DNA of 64,000 nt from Bacillota bacterium. Its GTDB lineage: Bacteria > Bacillota > Clostridia > Christensenellales > Borkfalkiaceae. The translations under genes were made by a program, and so were the position numbers. The stretch is taken from NCBI GenBank assembly GCA_003343995.1, contig QAKE01000042.1:8932-72931 (forward strand), in the 5' to 3' direction. Positions 44,616 through 52,308 of the stretch are shown in pieces (the first letter of the stretch is position 1; every line of letters starts with the position of its first letter). Under the pieces are notes generated by a model, which was given only the letters and a program-made list of their open reading frames with translations, did not search any database and was not told the origin of the DNA.

Positions 44616-46031
44616 ATGAAAAAATGGTTACTGATTTTTCTTTCCGCAATATTGTTTTTGACGGGCTGCGCGGGAAGGAATCCGCCGCCCGACGGTACGA
44701 CGCCGAGCGATCCGCCGTCTACGGAACAGCCCGATACTCCGGATACTCCCGATACCCCCGATACTCCCGAACCGGAGGAGCCGACGTATTCCGTTGCGTT
44801 CGATAGCGCGGATTACGCCGTGGGCGCGGGAGCGAGCGCGCAGACGAGCATTACGCTTACCAACGCCGAAAACGCGACGTACGTTTCCTCCGCGCCGAGC
44901 GTCGTTTCCGTGTCGGAAAGCGGGGTGATCACCGGAATTGTGCTTGGCAGCGCGACGGTTACGGTCAACGCCGTCGCAAAAAACGAAAGCAAGGATAAAC
45001 TTTCCGCAACGTGCGAGGTGTTTGTAAATCCCGCAAGCTACGAAACGCTCGACGGCGACGAACCCACGGTAAAATGGCTGGGGCGTACGTTCACGGCGGC
45101 GGGCGCGGTCAATTGCTACAATACGGCGAGCGGGTTCGAGGCGGGCTTTTACGGTACGCGTTTTTCCGCGCGCATCGTCGCGGCGGGCAACAAAACCCCG
45201 CAGGTCTGCGTGCTCGTGGACGGAGAAACTTCGCCCACGGCGAAGATCGTCGATTTAACGAAGAACAAGGCGACGGCAACGTACGTGCTTGCGGAAAATT
45301 TGGAGGAGGGGGCGCATACGATACGCGTGTGCAAACTCACCGAACCGTTTACGACGTCGCTCGGGTTCGTCTCCTTGGAAACGGACGGTTATTTTCTCAA
45401 CCGCCCGAAGGACAGGGCGCTCAAGCTGGAAGTTTACGGCGATTCTATCACCGTGGGGCACAAGAACATGCGCACCACGGCGGAAGAACCTGACGATTCC
45501 GCCGATAAAATACAAAACGGCTGCATGACGTACGCGTGGCTTGCCGCGGAAAAGGTGAACGCGGAACTCAACGTAATGGCGCGCACGGGCATCGGCATAT
45601 ATTCGGCGTGGGGCAATCCCTTTATTTTGAAAAACAATTGGAATAAAACCTATCTTTCGGAAACGGATTTTCTGGCGACGGGTGCGGGCAATCCCGCGTG
45701 GGATTTCGATTTATACGTGCCGGACGTCGTCATCGTCAACATCGGCACGAACGATTATTGGTATCAGCGCAACGAAACGCTTTATAAAAAGGAAATGAAG
45801 GCTTTTTGCGAAAACCTGTTCGAAAAGTACGGCAGCGAAACGAAAATCGTGCTTGCGGGCGGAATGATGATTACGGATAACATATCCGCAATGAAAAGCG
45901 TGGCAAAGGAATTTACCGCCGGAAACGTAACCGTGGTGAAACTGCCGATTTCGGCGGCAAACCACCCGCGCGTGGCGGATAACCGCGCCGCCGCAACTGC
46001 GTTGGCAAAACACATTGAAAGCATCGTTTAA
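44616..46031 (+). CDS. Secreted SGNH esterase lipoprotein with Ig-like domain (CE2-like)
   Basis: 471 residues. Signal peptide with lipobox LTGC (Cys18); a Pro/Asp/Thr linker with four PDT repeats; a BIG2-type bacterial Ig domain (about 58-140, VVSVSESGVITGIVLGSATV); a jelly-roll domain (about 145-260, WLGRTFTAAGAVNCYNT); and an SGNH hydrolase domain with the Ser in VYGDSITVG, GTNDYW and the C-terminal AANHPRVADN for the His. The jelly-roll plus SGNH order matches carbohydrate esterase family 2, which deacetylates xylan or mannan. It probably trims acetyl groups from plant glycans at the cell surface. Confidence 0.88.
   Translation: MKKWLLIFLSAILFLTGCAGRNPPPDGTTPSDPPSTEQPDTPDTPDTPDTPEPEEPTYSVAFDSADYAVGAGASAQTSITLTNAENATYVSSAPSVVSVSESGVITGIVLGSATVTVNAVAKNESKDKLSATCEVFVNPASYETLDGDEPTVKWLGRTFTAAGAVNCYNTASGFEAGFYGTRFSARIVAAGNKTPQVCVLVDGETSPTAKIVDLTKNKATATYVLAENLEEGAHTIRVCKLTEPFTTSLGFVSLETDGYFLNRPKDRALKLEVYGDSITVGHKNMRTTAEEPDDSADKIQNGCMTYAWLAAEKVNAELNVMARTGIGIYSAWGNPFILKNNWNKTYLSETDFLATGAGNPAWDFDLYVPDVVIVNIGTNDYWYQRNETLYKKEMKAFCENLFEKYGSETKIVLAGGMMITDNISAMKSVAKEFTAGNVTVVKLPISAANHPRVADNRAAATALAKHIESIV
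44733..44768 (+). repeat. Four 9-bp tandem repeats coding PDT linker
   Basis: GATACTCCG, GATACTCCC, GATACCCCC, GATACTCCC in tandem, coding Asp-Thr-Pro units of the linker between the lipid anchor and the Ig domain. Such repeats can change copy number by slippage. Confidence 0.85.
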
Positions 46032-46040
46032 ATAAAACGC

Positions 46041-46078
46041 GCCCCCGCTCCGAAATCGGAGCGGGGGCATTTTGTTTT
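46041..46078. terminator. Bidirectional terminator between esterase and XRE genes
   Basis: GCCCCCGCTCCGA (46041-46053) pairs perfectly with 46056-46068; T-rich sequence follows on both strands. Confidence 0.9.
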
Positions 46079-46508
46079 ATTCCCTGCCGACGAGATAATC
46101 GATGGTAACGTGCAAATAATCCGCAAGCGTTATAACGCTGTTCATTTGCGGTACTCTGTCGGTATGTAACCATTGATACAAATGTCCGCTTTTTATATTA
46201 CTGTCTTTTGCAAGTTGATATTGTGTTACGCCTTTTTCGTCCATAACTTTTTTTAATTGAAAGTGAAACGGAGGGCAAGGTTTAAATGTCGCTTTGCCAT
46301 TTTCGTCTTTGCCCAACATTAAAAAATCCAGAGAACACGCAAAAAAATCAGCTAATTTTATGGCGGTGTCTAACCTGATCCCCGTTTGCCCTCGCAACCA
46401 TTTATAGATAGACGAGTTGCTTTTCATTTGCAAATACGTTTGTAATGTATAGATACTTGTGTCGCTTTCGCTCATAAGCGTTTTTAAATTATTTCCAAAG
46501 TGGCTCAT
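46077..46508 (-). CDS. Double-XRE-domain regulator, copy 2
   Basis: 143 residues made of two helix-turn-helix units. Unit 1 (about 1-65) ends IKLADFFACSLDFLMLG; a linker with FKPCPPF follows; unit 2 (about 78-143) ends ITLADYLHVTIDYLVGRE. The two units resemble each other, and the whole protein resembles the upstream copy. There is no ribosome binding site; the ATG lies 11 nt after the stop of copy 1, so translation probably reinitiates. AT-rich composition differs from neighbours. Function is inferred as DNA binding; no effector domain is visible. Confidence 0.85.
   Translation of the reverse strand: MSHFGNNLKTLMSESDTSIYTLQTYLQMKSNSSIYKWLRGQTGIRLDTAIKLADFFACSLDFLMLGKDENGKATFKPCPPFHFQLKKVMDEKGVTQYQLAKDSNIKSGHLYQWLHTDRVPQMNSVITLADYLHVTIDYLVGRE
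46084..46127. repeat. 44-bp exact direct repeat, copy A
   Basis: Identical base for base to 46530-46573. It codes the end of the last helix-turn-helix unit (LADYLHVTIDYLVGRE). It marks a recent tandem duplication or conversion between the two XRE genes. Confidence 0.95.
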
Positions 46509-46519
46509 ATTAACATTAT

Positions 46520-46957
46520 TTATAGTTCTCTGCCGACGAGATAATCGATGGTAACGTGCAAATAATCCGCAAGGGCAATAACGCTTGTCATTTGCGGAGT
46601 TGATTTACATATCATCCATTTATATATATGACCGCCTTTAAAATTCGTTTCACGCGTTAATTTGTATTGCGAAACATTTTTTTCCTTTAATACTTTTTTT
46701 AATTGCTCCCCGAATGGCGGACATGGTTTGAATTGCAAATTTTCATCGTCAAATTCTTTTTTGCCCATCAAATAATCAAGCGAACAATCAAAATAATTCG
46801 CTAATGCGATTGCATGGTCAAGATTGATGCCTTTTTTGCCGCGTAACCACATATATATCTGCGATACGTTGGATAAGTTCAGGTGTTCTTGTAATTGCTT
46901 GACCGTTATTTGCTTTTCATTGATTAAATCTTGTAAGATTTTAGGGAATTTGTCCAT
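46520..46957 (-). CDS. Double-XRE-domain regulator, copy 1
   Basis: 145 residues with the same plan as copy 2: an HTH unit ending ALANYFDCSLDYLMGKK, the linker QFKPCPPFGEQLKK, and a second HTH unit ending ALADYLHVTIDYLVGRE. The first unit resembles cI/SinR-like XRE domains (ITVKQLQEHLNLSN, IYMWLRGKKGINLDHA). A TATACT box ends six bases before the ATG and there is no ribosome binding site, so the message is predicted to be leaderless. The promoter lies inside a perfect inverted operator (46966-47015), which suggests autoregulation. The region is low in GC, as for acquired DNA. Confidence 0.87.
   Translation of the reverse strand: MDKFPKILQDLINEKQITVKQLQEHLNLSNVSQIYMWLRGKKGINLDHAIALANYFDCSLDYLMGKKEFDDENLQFKPCPPFGEQLKKVLKEKNVSQYKLTRETNFKGGHIYKWMICKSTPQMTSVIALADYLHVTIDYLVGREL
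46530..46573. repeat. 44-bp exact direct repeat, copy B
   Basis: Second copy of the 46084-46127 sequence, 446 bp away, at the 3' end of XRE copy 1. Confidence 0.95.
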
Positions 46958-46963
46958 ATGTTT

Positions 46964-46969
46964 AGTATA
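46964..46969 (-). promoter_or_regulatory. -10 box of the XRE gene pair (leaderless type)
   Basis: TATACT on the minus strand (46969-46964), then six bases (46963-46958) and ATG. No good -35 element is seen at 16-18 nt, so the promoter may be weak or need activation. The box overlaps the left operator half-site. Confidence 0.55.
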
Positions 46970-47015
46970 TACACTTTATTGTAAAATCGCTTGACTTTAT
47001 ACCAAAGTGTATATA
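46966..47015. promoter_or_regulatory. Inverted-repeat operator in the XRE divergent region
   Basis: TATATACACTTT (46966-46977) and its exact inverse AAAGTGTATATA (47004-47015) are separated by 26 nt. The left half overlaps the XRE -10 box; the right half overlaps the -10 of the divergent promoter. Centre-to-centre spacing is 38 bp. This is the expected geometry for XRE proteins controlling both promoters. Confidence 0.7.
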
Positions 47016-47019
47016 TAAT
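46991..47019 (+). promoter_or_regulatory. Promoter of the 47048 gene
   Basis: TTGACT (46991-46996), a 17-nt spacer and perfect TATAAT (47014-47019). The right operator half-site covers the spacer end and the -10. Confidence 0.85.
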
Positions 47020-47047
47020 AAAATTATAAAAACTCGGAGGTACGATA

Positions 47048-47350
47048 ATGGATTATTTAGGCAAGTTGGTGCGCGTTTTGGAAACGTTGGAAATTCATTT
47101 GCGCAACGATACCGATCCCGTGGAAATTGCGCGGGATAAAGAGGACAACGCCGCGAGGAAACGCATGAGCGAGGAAGTTTTTCCGCTGTTGACGCAAGCG
47201 CAGCAGAAAATTATCACCGATGCTTTTACTGCGACGGAAAGTCTTTACGAATATCTCATGCTGCGCGGTAAAACTTTGGGCTTTGCCCTCGGCGTCGCGC
47301 TCGGCACGGAAGCGATTACCGCGATAGAAGAATTTTTTTGTTGGGATTAG
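47048..47350 (+). CDS. Small hypothetical protein, DUF6809-like
   Basis: 100 residues, mostly helical: a charged middle (DKEDNAARKRMSEEVFPLL) and a C-terminal MLRGKTLGFALGVALG followed by acidic residues. The layout of a long helical pair ending in a FxxGxxLG segment recalls DUF6809, a family of about 100 residues in Clostridia with unknown role; the match is tentative. Good ribosome binding site CGGAGG. It is divergent from the XRE pair and shares its operator, so it is a likely target of those regulators. Confidence 0.7.
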   Translation: MDYLGKLVRVLETLEIHLRNDTDPVEIARDKEDNAARKRMSEEVFPLLTQAQQKIITDAFTATESLYEYLMLRGKTLGFALGVALGTEAITAIEEFFCWD

Positions 47351-47362
47351 CGAATAATCCGC

Positions 47363-47392
47363 TTTACTTATTTATCGGTTTTGTAGTATACT
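47363..47392 (+). promoter_or_regulatory. Promoter of the C_GCAxxG_C_C gene (leaderless type)
   Basis: TTTACT (47363-47368), an 18-nt spacer and TATACT (47387-47392), then six bases to ATG 47399. Confidence 0.7.
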
Positions 47393-47398
47393 GTTTCT

Positions 47399-47848
47399 AT
47401 GAACAGAGAAGATTTGGCGAGAGATTATTTCAAACAAGGCTATAACTGCGCGCAATCGGTCGCGCTGGCGTTTTCCGACGCCCTCGGCATGGACGAGCAG
47501 ACGATATTGAAATGCGTTTCCTCGTTCGGCGGCGGCATGGGCAGACTGCGCGAAGTCTGCGGCACGGTTTCCGGCATGTTTTTCGTGCTGGGCGCGCTCC
47601 GCGGCTATTCCGATCCCAAGGACGCGGAGGGCAAAAAACGCCTTTACGCCGAGGTGCAGGAGCTTGCCGAACGGTTCCGCCGCGATAACGGCAGCATCGT
47701 CTGCCGCGAGCTTTTGGGCGTAGGCGGCGCCGAGCCGCCCGTTCCCGCCGCCCGCACCGGCGAATACTATAAAAAACGCCCCTGCGCGGAGCTTTGCGCT
47801 TATGCGGCGGGCATTCTGGCGGAAAAACTCGCTTTAAACGAGCGGTAA
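47399..47848 (+). CDS. C_GCAxxG_C_C family redox-type protein
   Basis: 149 residues. Family pattern: RDYFKQGYNCAQSVALAF at the start, SSFGGGMGRLREVCGTVSG in the middle, then spaced cysteines in IVCRELLG and RPCAELCAYAAG. These proteins are believed to bind a metal or Fe-S centre through the conserved cysteines; their function is not known. The start is fixed by homology to the usual N-terminus. No ribosome binding site exists; the -10 box ends six bases upstream, implying leaderless translation. Confidence 0.87.
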   Translation: MNREDLARDYFKQGYNCAQSVALAFSDALGMDEQTILKCVSSFGGGMGRLREVCGTVSGMFFVLGALRGYSDPKDAEGKKRLYAEVQELAERFRRDNGSIVCRELLGVGGAEPPVPAARTGEYYKKRPCAELCAYAAGILAEKLALNER

Positions 47849-47849
47849 T

Positions 47850-47878
47850 TTGACAAAGCACTTTCTTTTTAGTATACT
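47850..47878 (+). promoter_or_regulatory. Promoter of the glutamine synthetase gene
   Basis: Perfect TTGACA (47850-47855), a 17-nt spacer and TATACT (47873-47878). GCAGGAGA follows at about 47895. Confidence 0.85.
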
Positions 47879-47908
47879 TTTTAGGAAACGAAACGCAGGA
47901 GATACACG

Positions 47909-49996
47909 ATGAAAATTCCCGAAATATTCGCGGAAAACGTATTTAACGACGAAGTAATGCGCAGCCGTCTGCCCAAGGAAACCTATCGGGCGATGCGCCA
48001 CACGATAGACGAGGGCACGCCCCTCGAGCCGCACGTCGCCATGGTGGTGGCAAACGCCATGAAGGATTGGGCGATCGACAAGGGCGCCACGCATTACACC
48101 CATTGGTTTCAGCCGATGACGGGCATCACCGCCGAAAAGCACGATTCCTTTCTTTCCGTCAAGGGGGAAGGGGACATTATCATGGAATTTTCCGGCAAGG
48201 AGCTTATCAAGGGCGAGCCGGACGCGTCCAGCTTTCCCTCGGGCGGGCTCCGCGCAACCTTCGAGGCGCGCGGCTACACCGCGTGGGATCCCACTTCCTA
48301 CGCCTTTATCAAGGACGGCACGCTTTGTATTCCCACGGCGTTTTGCTCGTACAGCGGGTTTGCGCTCGATAAAAAAACGCCCCTTCTGCGCTCCATGGAG
48401 GCGCTCAACAAGCAGGCTCTGCGCATTTTAAGGCTGTTCGGCAATAAGGACGTAAAGCGCGTTTCGCCCACCGTCGGGCCGGAACAGGAATACTTTTTAA
48501 TCGATAAAGCCCTCTATGAACAAAGAGAGGACTTAAAGCTCACCGGCAGAACGCTTTTCGGCGCGAAACCGCCCAAGGGGCAGGAGCTGGAGGACCATTA
48601 TTTCGGCACTCTGCGCCCGCGCGTGCTCGCCTTTATGCAGGAGCTCGACGAGGAGCTTTGGAAACTCGGCATCTACGCGAAAACCGAGCACAACGAGGCG
48701 GCGCCCAGCCAGCACGAGCTTGCGCCGGTGTTCACCTCGGCGAACGTCGCGGCGGATCACAATCAGATCACCATGGAGCTGATGAAAAAAATCGCGGGGA
48801 AGCACAACCTCGCCTGCCTGCTCCACGAAAAGCCCTTTGCCGGCGTAAACGGCAGCGGCAAGCATAACAATTGGTCGCTCACCACCGACGGCGGCGTAAA
48901 CCTGCTCGAACCGGGGAACTCCCCCTACGAAAACGCGCAGTTCCTGCTGTTCTTTACGGCGGTCATCAAGGCGGTGGACGAATATCAGGATTTACTCCGC
49001 GTTTCCGTCGCCACCGCGAGCAACGACACCCGTCTGGGGGCGAGCGAGGCGCCGCCCGCCATCGTATCCATGTATATCGGCGAGGAGCTCGGCGCGATCA
49101 TCGACGCCATCGATAAGGGCGTCAACCCCGCCGCCGCGGAAAAGCGGGTGATGAAACTCGGCGTCGATTCCCTGCCCGATTTCCCGATGGATTCCACCGA
49201 CAGGAACAGAACTTCGCCGCTGGCGTTCACGGGGAATAAATTCGAGTTCAGAATGCTCGGCTCGTCCTTTTCGGTATCGGGCGCGAACTTCATCATGAAC
49301 ACCATCGTCGCGGAGGAGCTGGAGCAGTTTGCCGAAATTCTGGAAAGCGCGCCCGACTTCATGAAGGCGCTCAATGAGCTCGTGGCGAAAACGATACGCG
49401 AGCACAAGCGCATCATCTTCAACGGCAACAACTATTGCGGCGAATGGGTGAAGGAGGCAAAACGGCGCGGGCTTTTGAATCTCGCGTCCTCCGACGAAGC
49501 GCTGCCTTACTTCAAAAAACAGAAAAATATCGAGCTTTTCGCAAAGCACGGCGTGCTGAGCGCGGCGGAAGTGGAAAGCCGCACCGACATCATGCTGGAA
49601 AACTACGCGAAGAGCGTGCTCATCGAGGCGGCTTGCATGAGCGATATGGCGATGAAGGAAATTTACCCCGCCGTGGCGGAATATTCCGCGGTTCTGGCGG
49701 GCGAGGTGCTTGCCAAGCGCGGCGTCAGCGCGGCGATCAGCACCGAAAGCGAGCAATCGATTTTAGAACAGCTCGCGCGTTTCGGCGACGACGTCAAGCG
49801 TTTTTCCGACGAGCTCGTCGGGCTTTTGGCGGAGGGGAAAAATTTCGCCGATTACGAAAGTCTGGCGCATTTCTGCCGCAAAAAGATCATTCCGTGCATG
49901 GATAAGCTGCGCGCGGCGGCGGACGGCGCGGAGGCGATCACGGCAAAAAAATACTGGCGTTTCCCCACGTATTCCGATTTATTGTTCAGCGTATAA
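47909..49996 (+). CDS. glnN: Glutamine synthetase type III
   Basis: 695 residues, the size of GSIII rather than GSI (about 440-470). N-terminal GSIII-specific part: THYTHWFQPMTGITAEKHD and FSGKELIKGEPDASSFPSGG. Catalytic part: SPTVGPEQEYFLID, EHNEAAPSQHELAP, HEKPFAGVNGSGKHNNWS and RTSPLAFTGNKFEFRMLGSS, which hold the metal, ammonium and ATP-binding residues. It makes glutamine from glutamate, ammonia and ATP. Monocistronic, with its own promoter and terminator. Confidence 0.97.
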   Translation: MKIPEIFAENVFNDEVMRSRLPKETYRAMRHTIDEGTPLEPHVAMVVANAMKDWAIDKGATHYTHWFQPMTGITAEKHDSFLSVKGEGDIIMEFSGKELIKGEPDASSFPSGGLRATFEARGYTAWDPTSYAFIKDGTLCIPTAFCSYSGFALDKKTPLLRSMEALNKQALRILRLFGNKDVKRVSPTVGPEQEYFLIDKALYEQREDLKLTGRTLFGAKPPKGQELEDHYFGTLRPRVLAFMQELDEELWKLGIYAKTEHNEAAPSQHELAPVFTSANVAADHNQITMELMKKIAGKHNLACLLHEKPFAGVNGSGKHNNWSLTTDGGVNLLEPGNSPYENAQFLLFFTAVIKAVDEYQDLLRVSVATASNDTRLGASEAPPAIVSMYIGEELGAIIDAIDKGVNPAAAEKRVMKLGVDSLPDFPMDSTDRNRTSPLAFTGNKFEFRMLGSSFSVSGANFIMNTIVAEELEQFAEILESAPDFMKALNELVAKTIREHKRIIFNGNNYCGEWVKEAKRRGLLNLASSDEALPYFKKQKNIELFAKHGVLSAAEVESRTDIMLENYAKSVLIEAACMSDMAMKEIYPAVAEYSAVLAGEVLAKRGVSAAISTESEQSILEQLARFGDDVKRFSDELVGLLAEGKNFADYESLAHFCRKKIIPCMDKLRAAADGAEAITAKKYWRFPTYSDLLFSV

Positions 49997-49998
49997 AA

Positions 49999-50039
49999 AA
50001 ATGCGGAAAACTTTTTGTAGTTTTCCGCATTTATTTTTT
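49999..50039 (+). terminator. Intrinsic terminator after glutamine synthetase
   Basis: A perfect 14-bp stem, 49999-50012 with 50019-50032, loop TTTTGT, followed by a T-rich tract. Confidence 0.93.
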
Positions 50040-50047
50040 AAAACCTA

Positions 50048-50076
50048 TTGTAAAGAGAGGATAATTATGGTAAAAT
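50048..50076 (+). promoter_or_regulatory. Promoter of the rubrerythrin gene
   Basis: TTGTAA (50048-50053), a 17-nt spacer and TAAAAT (50071-50076). A second TATAAT at 50082-50087 lacks a good -35. ATAATTAT lies in the spacer but does not form a full PerR box. Confidence 0.6.
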
Positions 50077-50105
50077 AAGACTATAATCAGACGGAGGAAA
50101 TCGAT

Positions 50106-50642
50106 ATGGATTTAAGAGGAAGCAGAACGGAAGCGAACCTTTGGGTTGCCTTTTCCGGCGAGTCGCAGGCGAGAAATAAGTACACGTATTACGCGTCCAA
50201 GGCGAAAAAGGAAGGGTACGAGCAGATTGCCAAAATCTTTGAAGATACGGCGAACAACGAAAAGGAACACGCGAAACTTTGGTATAAACTGATCAAAAAC
50301 GGCATCGGCTCCACGGCGGACAACTTGGAGGACGCGGCTACCGGCGAACATTACGAATGGGCGGAGATGTACGACGGTTTTGCGGATGTTGCCGAAGAAG
50401 AGGGCTTTACGGAAATCGCGCGCACCTTCCGCGGCGTTGCCGCCATCGAAAAGGCGCACGAGGAGCGTTTTAATAAGCTGCTCGCCAACATCAAGGAAGG
50501 CATCGTGTTTGCCCGCAAGGCAGACACCGTTTGGGAATGCGCCAACTGCGGACATCTGCACATCGGCAAAAACGCGCCGCAGGTTTGCCCCGTATGCGCG
50601 CACCCGCAGGCGTATTTCAAAATTAAAGAAACCAATTATTAA
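50106..50642 (+). CDS. rbr: Rubrerythrin
   Basis: 178 residues. An N-terminal ferritin-like four-helix domain carries the diiron Glu/His ligands (FSGESQARNKYTYYA, DTANNEKEHAKLW, EEEGFTEIARTFRGVAAIEKAHEE in part). A C-terminal rubredoxin domain has C-x2-C twice (WECANCGHL, VCPVCAHPQ). It reduces hydrogen peroxide to water using electrons from rubredoxin or NADH-linked reductases, protecting an anaerobe against oxygen. Standard length and start with CGGAGGA. Confidence 0.96.
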   Translation: MDLRGSRTEANLWVAFSGESQARNKYTYYASKAKKEGYEQIAKIFEDTANNEKEHAKLWYKLIKNGIGSTADNLEDAATGEHYEWAEMYDGFADVAEEEGFTEIARTFRGVAAIEKAHEERFNKLLANIKEGIVFARKADTVWECANCGHLHIGKNAPQVCPVCAHPQAYFKIKETNY

Positions 50643-50659
50643 ACCGATCGCTGAAAAAT

Positions 50660-50728
50660 CCGCCCCCGCGGCAACGAGCGTCCGATTAAATCTTTCGGGT
50701 GCGTATCCTGCCGCGGGGGCGGTGCTTT
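50660..50728 (+). terminator. Large structured terminator after rubrerythrin
   Basis: CCGCCCCCGCGGCA (50660-50673) pairs with 50709-50722 and is followed by TGCTTTTT. The 35-nt loop itself can fold: GCGTCCG (50678-50684) with CGGGTGC (50696-50702), two G-U pairs. Unusually elaborate for a plain terminator. Confidence 0.75.
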
Positions 50729-50790
50729 TTAAATAAATCGCATTATAGGCGTAAACCTTCGCGCGGCGCGCCGAAAGGCAGCTGCGCCCG

Positions 50791-52188
50791 TTACGCGGCG
50801 GCTTTGTTTTTCCTTAGCCGTTTCAAGGCGGGAATATTGCAATAGAAGATCAGCGCGATCACGGTACCCGCGCTCCAGCCGATATCCCAGCCCCAGAAAA
50901 CGGAAGAAAGCCCGACGGCGGGGGAAAGGATAAAGGAAAACGCCACGCGGAGCAGTAAGTCGGTAAACGTGCTCACCATAAAGCCGAAGTTGCCGCCGCA
51001 GCCGCGCACGACGCAGTCCGCCGAAATTTTTACCGTCACCAGCACAAAGAAGGGGGAAACGATGCGGATATAATTCATGCCGTACCGCAGCGTCGCTTCG
51101 CTGGAAGCGTCGTCCAAAAACAGCCGCACGAAAGTCTCGCTGAAGGTGAACACGGCGGCGAACAGCGCGAGCGCGACGATTGCGGAAATCGCCATGCCGC
51201 ACCAAAAACCCTGACGGATGCGCTTGATTTCCCCCGCGCCGAGGTTTTGGGAGGAGTAATTCGTAAGCCCCGTGCCCAGCGTATTGAAACACGTACAGCA
51301 GAAAATAATGATTTTAGAACCCGCGGTATAGCCCGCCAAGGCGGATTCCCCGTAGGAATTTACGATGCGCTGAATGAATAAATTGCCCACGGAAATAAAG
51401 CTGTTTTGCAAGATGACGGGCAGCGCCGCAAGAAAAATCGCGCCGAGCAACGCGAAGGAAAACGCGGGGTTCGTCGGGCGGTCGGTTTCCTGCTCCGCCG
51501 CTTCGGATTTTGCTTCCGCGTGGATTTTTTTCAGGCGGAACGCCAAGAATACGATGGTCAGCAGGCACGCCGCCGTCTGGGTGACGAAGGTCGCCCACGC
51601 CACGCCCGCAACGCCCCAGCCGAGGGTGGCGGTGAATATGTAATCGAGCAGGATATTGCCGAGAGAGGAGCCCACGAGAAAGAAAAACGGCGTTTTCGAG
51701 TCGCCGAGCGCGCTGTAAATGCCGGTGGCGAGGTTGTACATGATCAGCGAGGGAAACCCCGCGATATACACGTTGAGATACAGCACGCTTTCTTCCATCA
51801 CCGATTCCGGCGTGCCGAGCAGGCGGAGCAGCGGCCCGCTGGTGAAGATGCCCGCGATAAGGAGAACGATGCCCAGCGCGAAAAAGCCGATTGCGGAGGA
51901 AAGTACGGCGGAAAGGGTTTTCTTTTTATCGTTCGCGCCGAAATATCGCGCGACCATAACCGCGCAGCCGGCGTTGGCGCCCAGCGCCACCGCCATGAAA
52001 ATGCTTACGATGGAGAGCGACGCTCCCACCGCCGCGAGCGCGCTTTCGCCGGCGAATTTGCCCGCGATCACCGTGTCCGCAATGGTGTAAATTTGTTGAA
52101 AAACGGCGCTTCCGAGCAGCGGAAGGTTGTATTTCAACAACACTTTCCACGGCGTGCCGGAAGTTAAAACCGTCGACGTTTTGCTCAT
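50791..52188 (-). CDS. MATE family efflux transporter
   Basis: 465 residues with about twelve transmembrane helices in two homologous halves. Family cues: LLGSAVFQQIYTIADTVIAG at the N-terminus, GANAGCAVMVARYFGANDKK, the second-half FISVGNLFIQRIVNSYG, and AGEIKRIRQGFWCGM. It exports cationic drugs or metabolites using Na+ or H+ gradients; the substrate is not predictable. The subtype is the DinF/NorM-like group common in Clostridia. Confidence 0.93.
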   Translation of the reverse strand: MSKTSTVLTSGTPWKVLLKYNLPLLGSAVFQQIYTIADTVIAGKFAGESALAAVGASLSIVSIFMAVALGANAGCAVMVARYFGANDKKKTLSAVLSSAIGFFALGIVLLIAGIFTSGPLLRLLGTPESVMEESVLYLNVYIAGFPSLIMYNLATGIYSALGDSKTPFFFLVGSSLGNILLDYIFTATLGWGVAGVAWATFVTQTAACLLTIVFLAFRLKKIHAEAKSEAAEQETDRPTNPAFSFALLGAIFLAALPVILQNSFISVGNLFIQRIVNSYGESALAGYTAGSKIIIFCCTCFNTLGTGLTNYSSQNLGAGEIKRIRQGFWCGMAISAIVALALFAAVFTFSETFVRLFLDDASSEATLRYGMNYIRIVSPFFVLVTVKISADCVVRGCGGNFGFMVSTFTDLLLRVAFSFILSPAVGLSSVFWGWDIGWSAGTVIALIFYCNIPALKRLRKNKAAA

Positions 52189-52239
52189 GACGAAATCTCC
52201 GAACGATTAAAAAACAAACGTTAAATATTTTACGGCGTT

Positions 52240-52268
52240 ATCATACCACCCGCGCGTTGCAAAGTAAA
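52240..52268 (-). promoter_or_regulatory. Promoter of the MATE gene
   Basis: Minus strand TTTACT (52268-52263), a 17-nt spacer and TATGAT (52245-52240). Confidence 0.6.
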
Positions 52269-52308
52269 GCGTTTTAACGAAATTCATTTATAAAAACGGA
52301 AAAAAACA

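Noticed and set aside
51406..52167. 253-codon plus-strand frame within the MATE gene
   Set aside because: The minus-strand frame gives a clear twelve-helix transporter; the plus-strand product is charge-rich without any domain.
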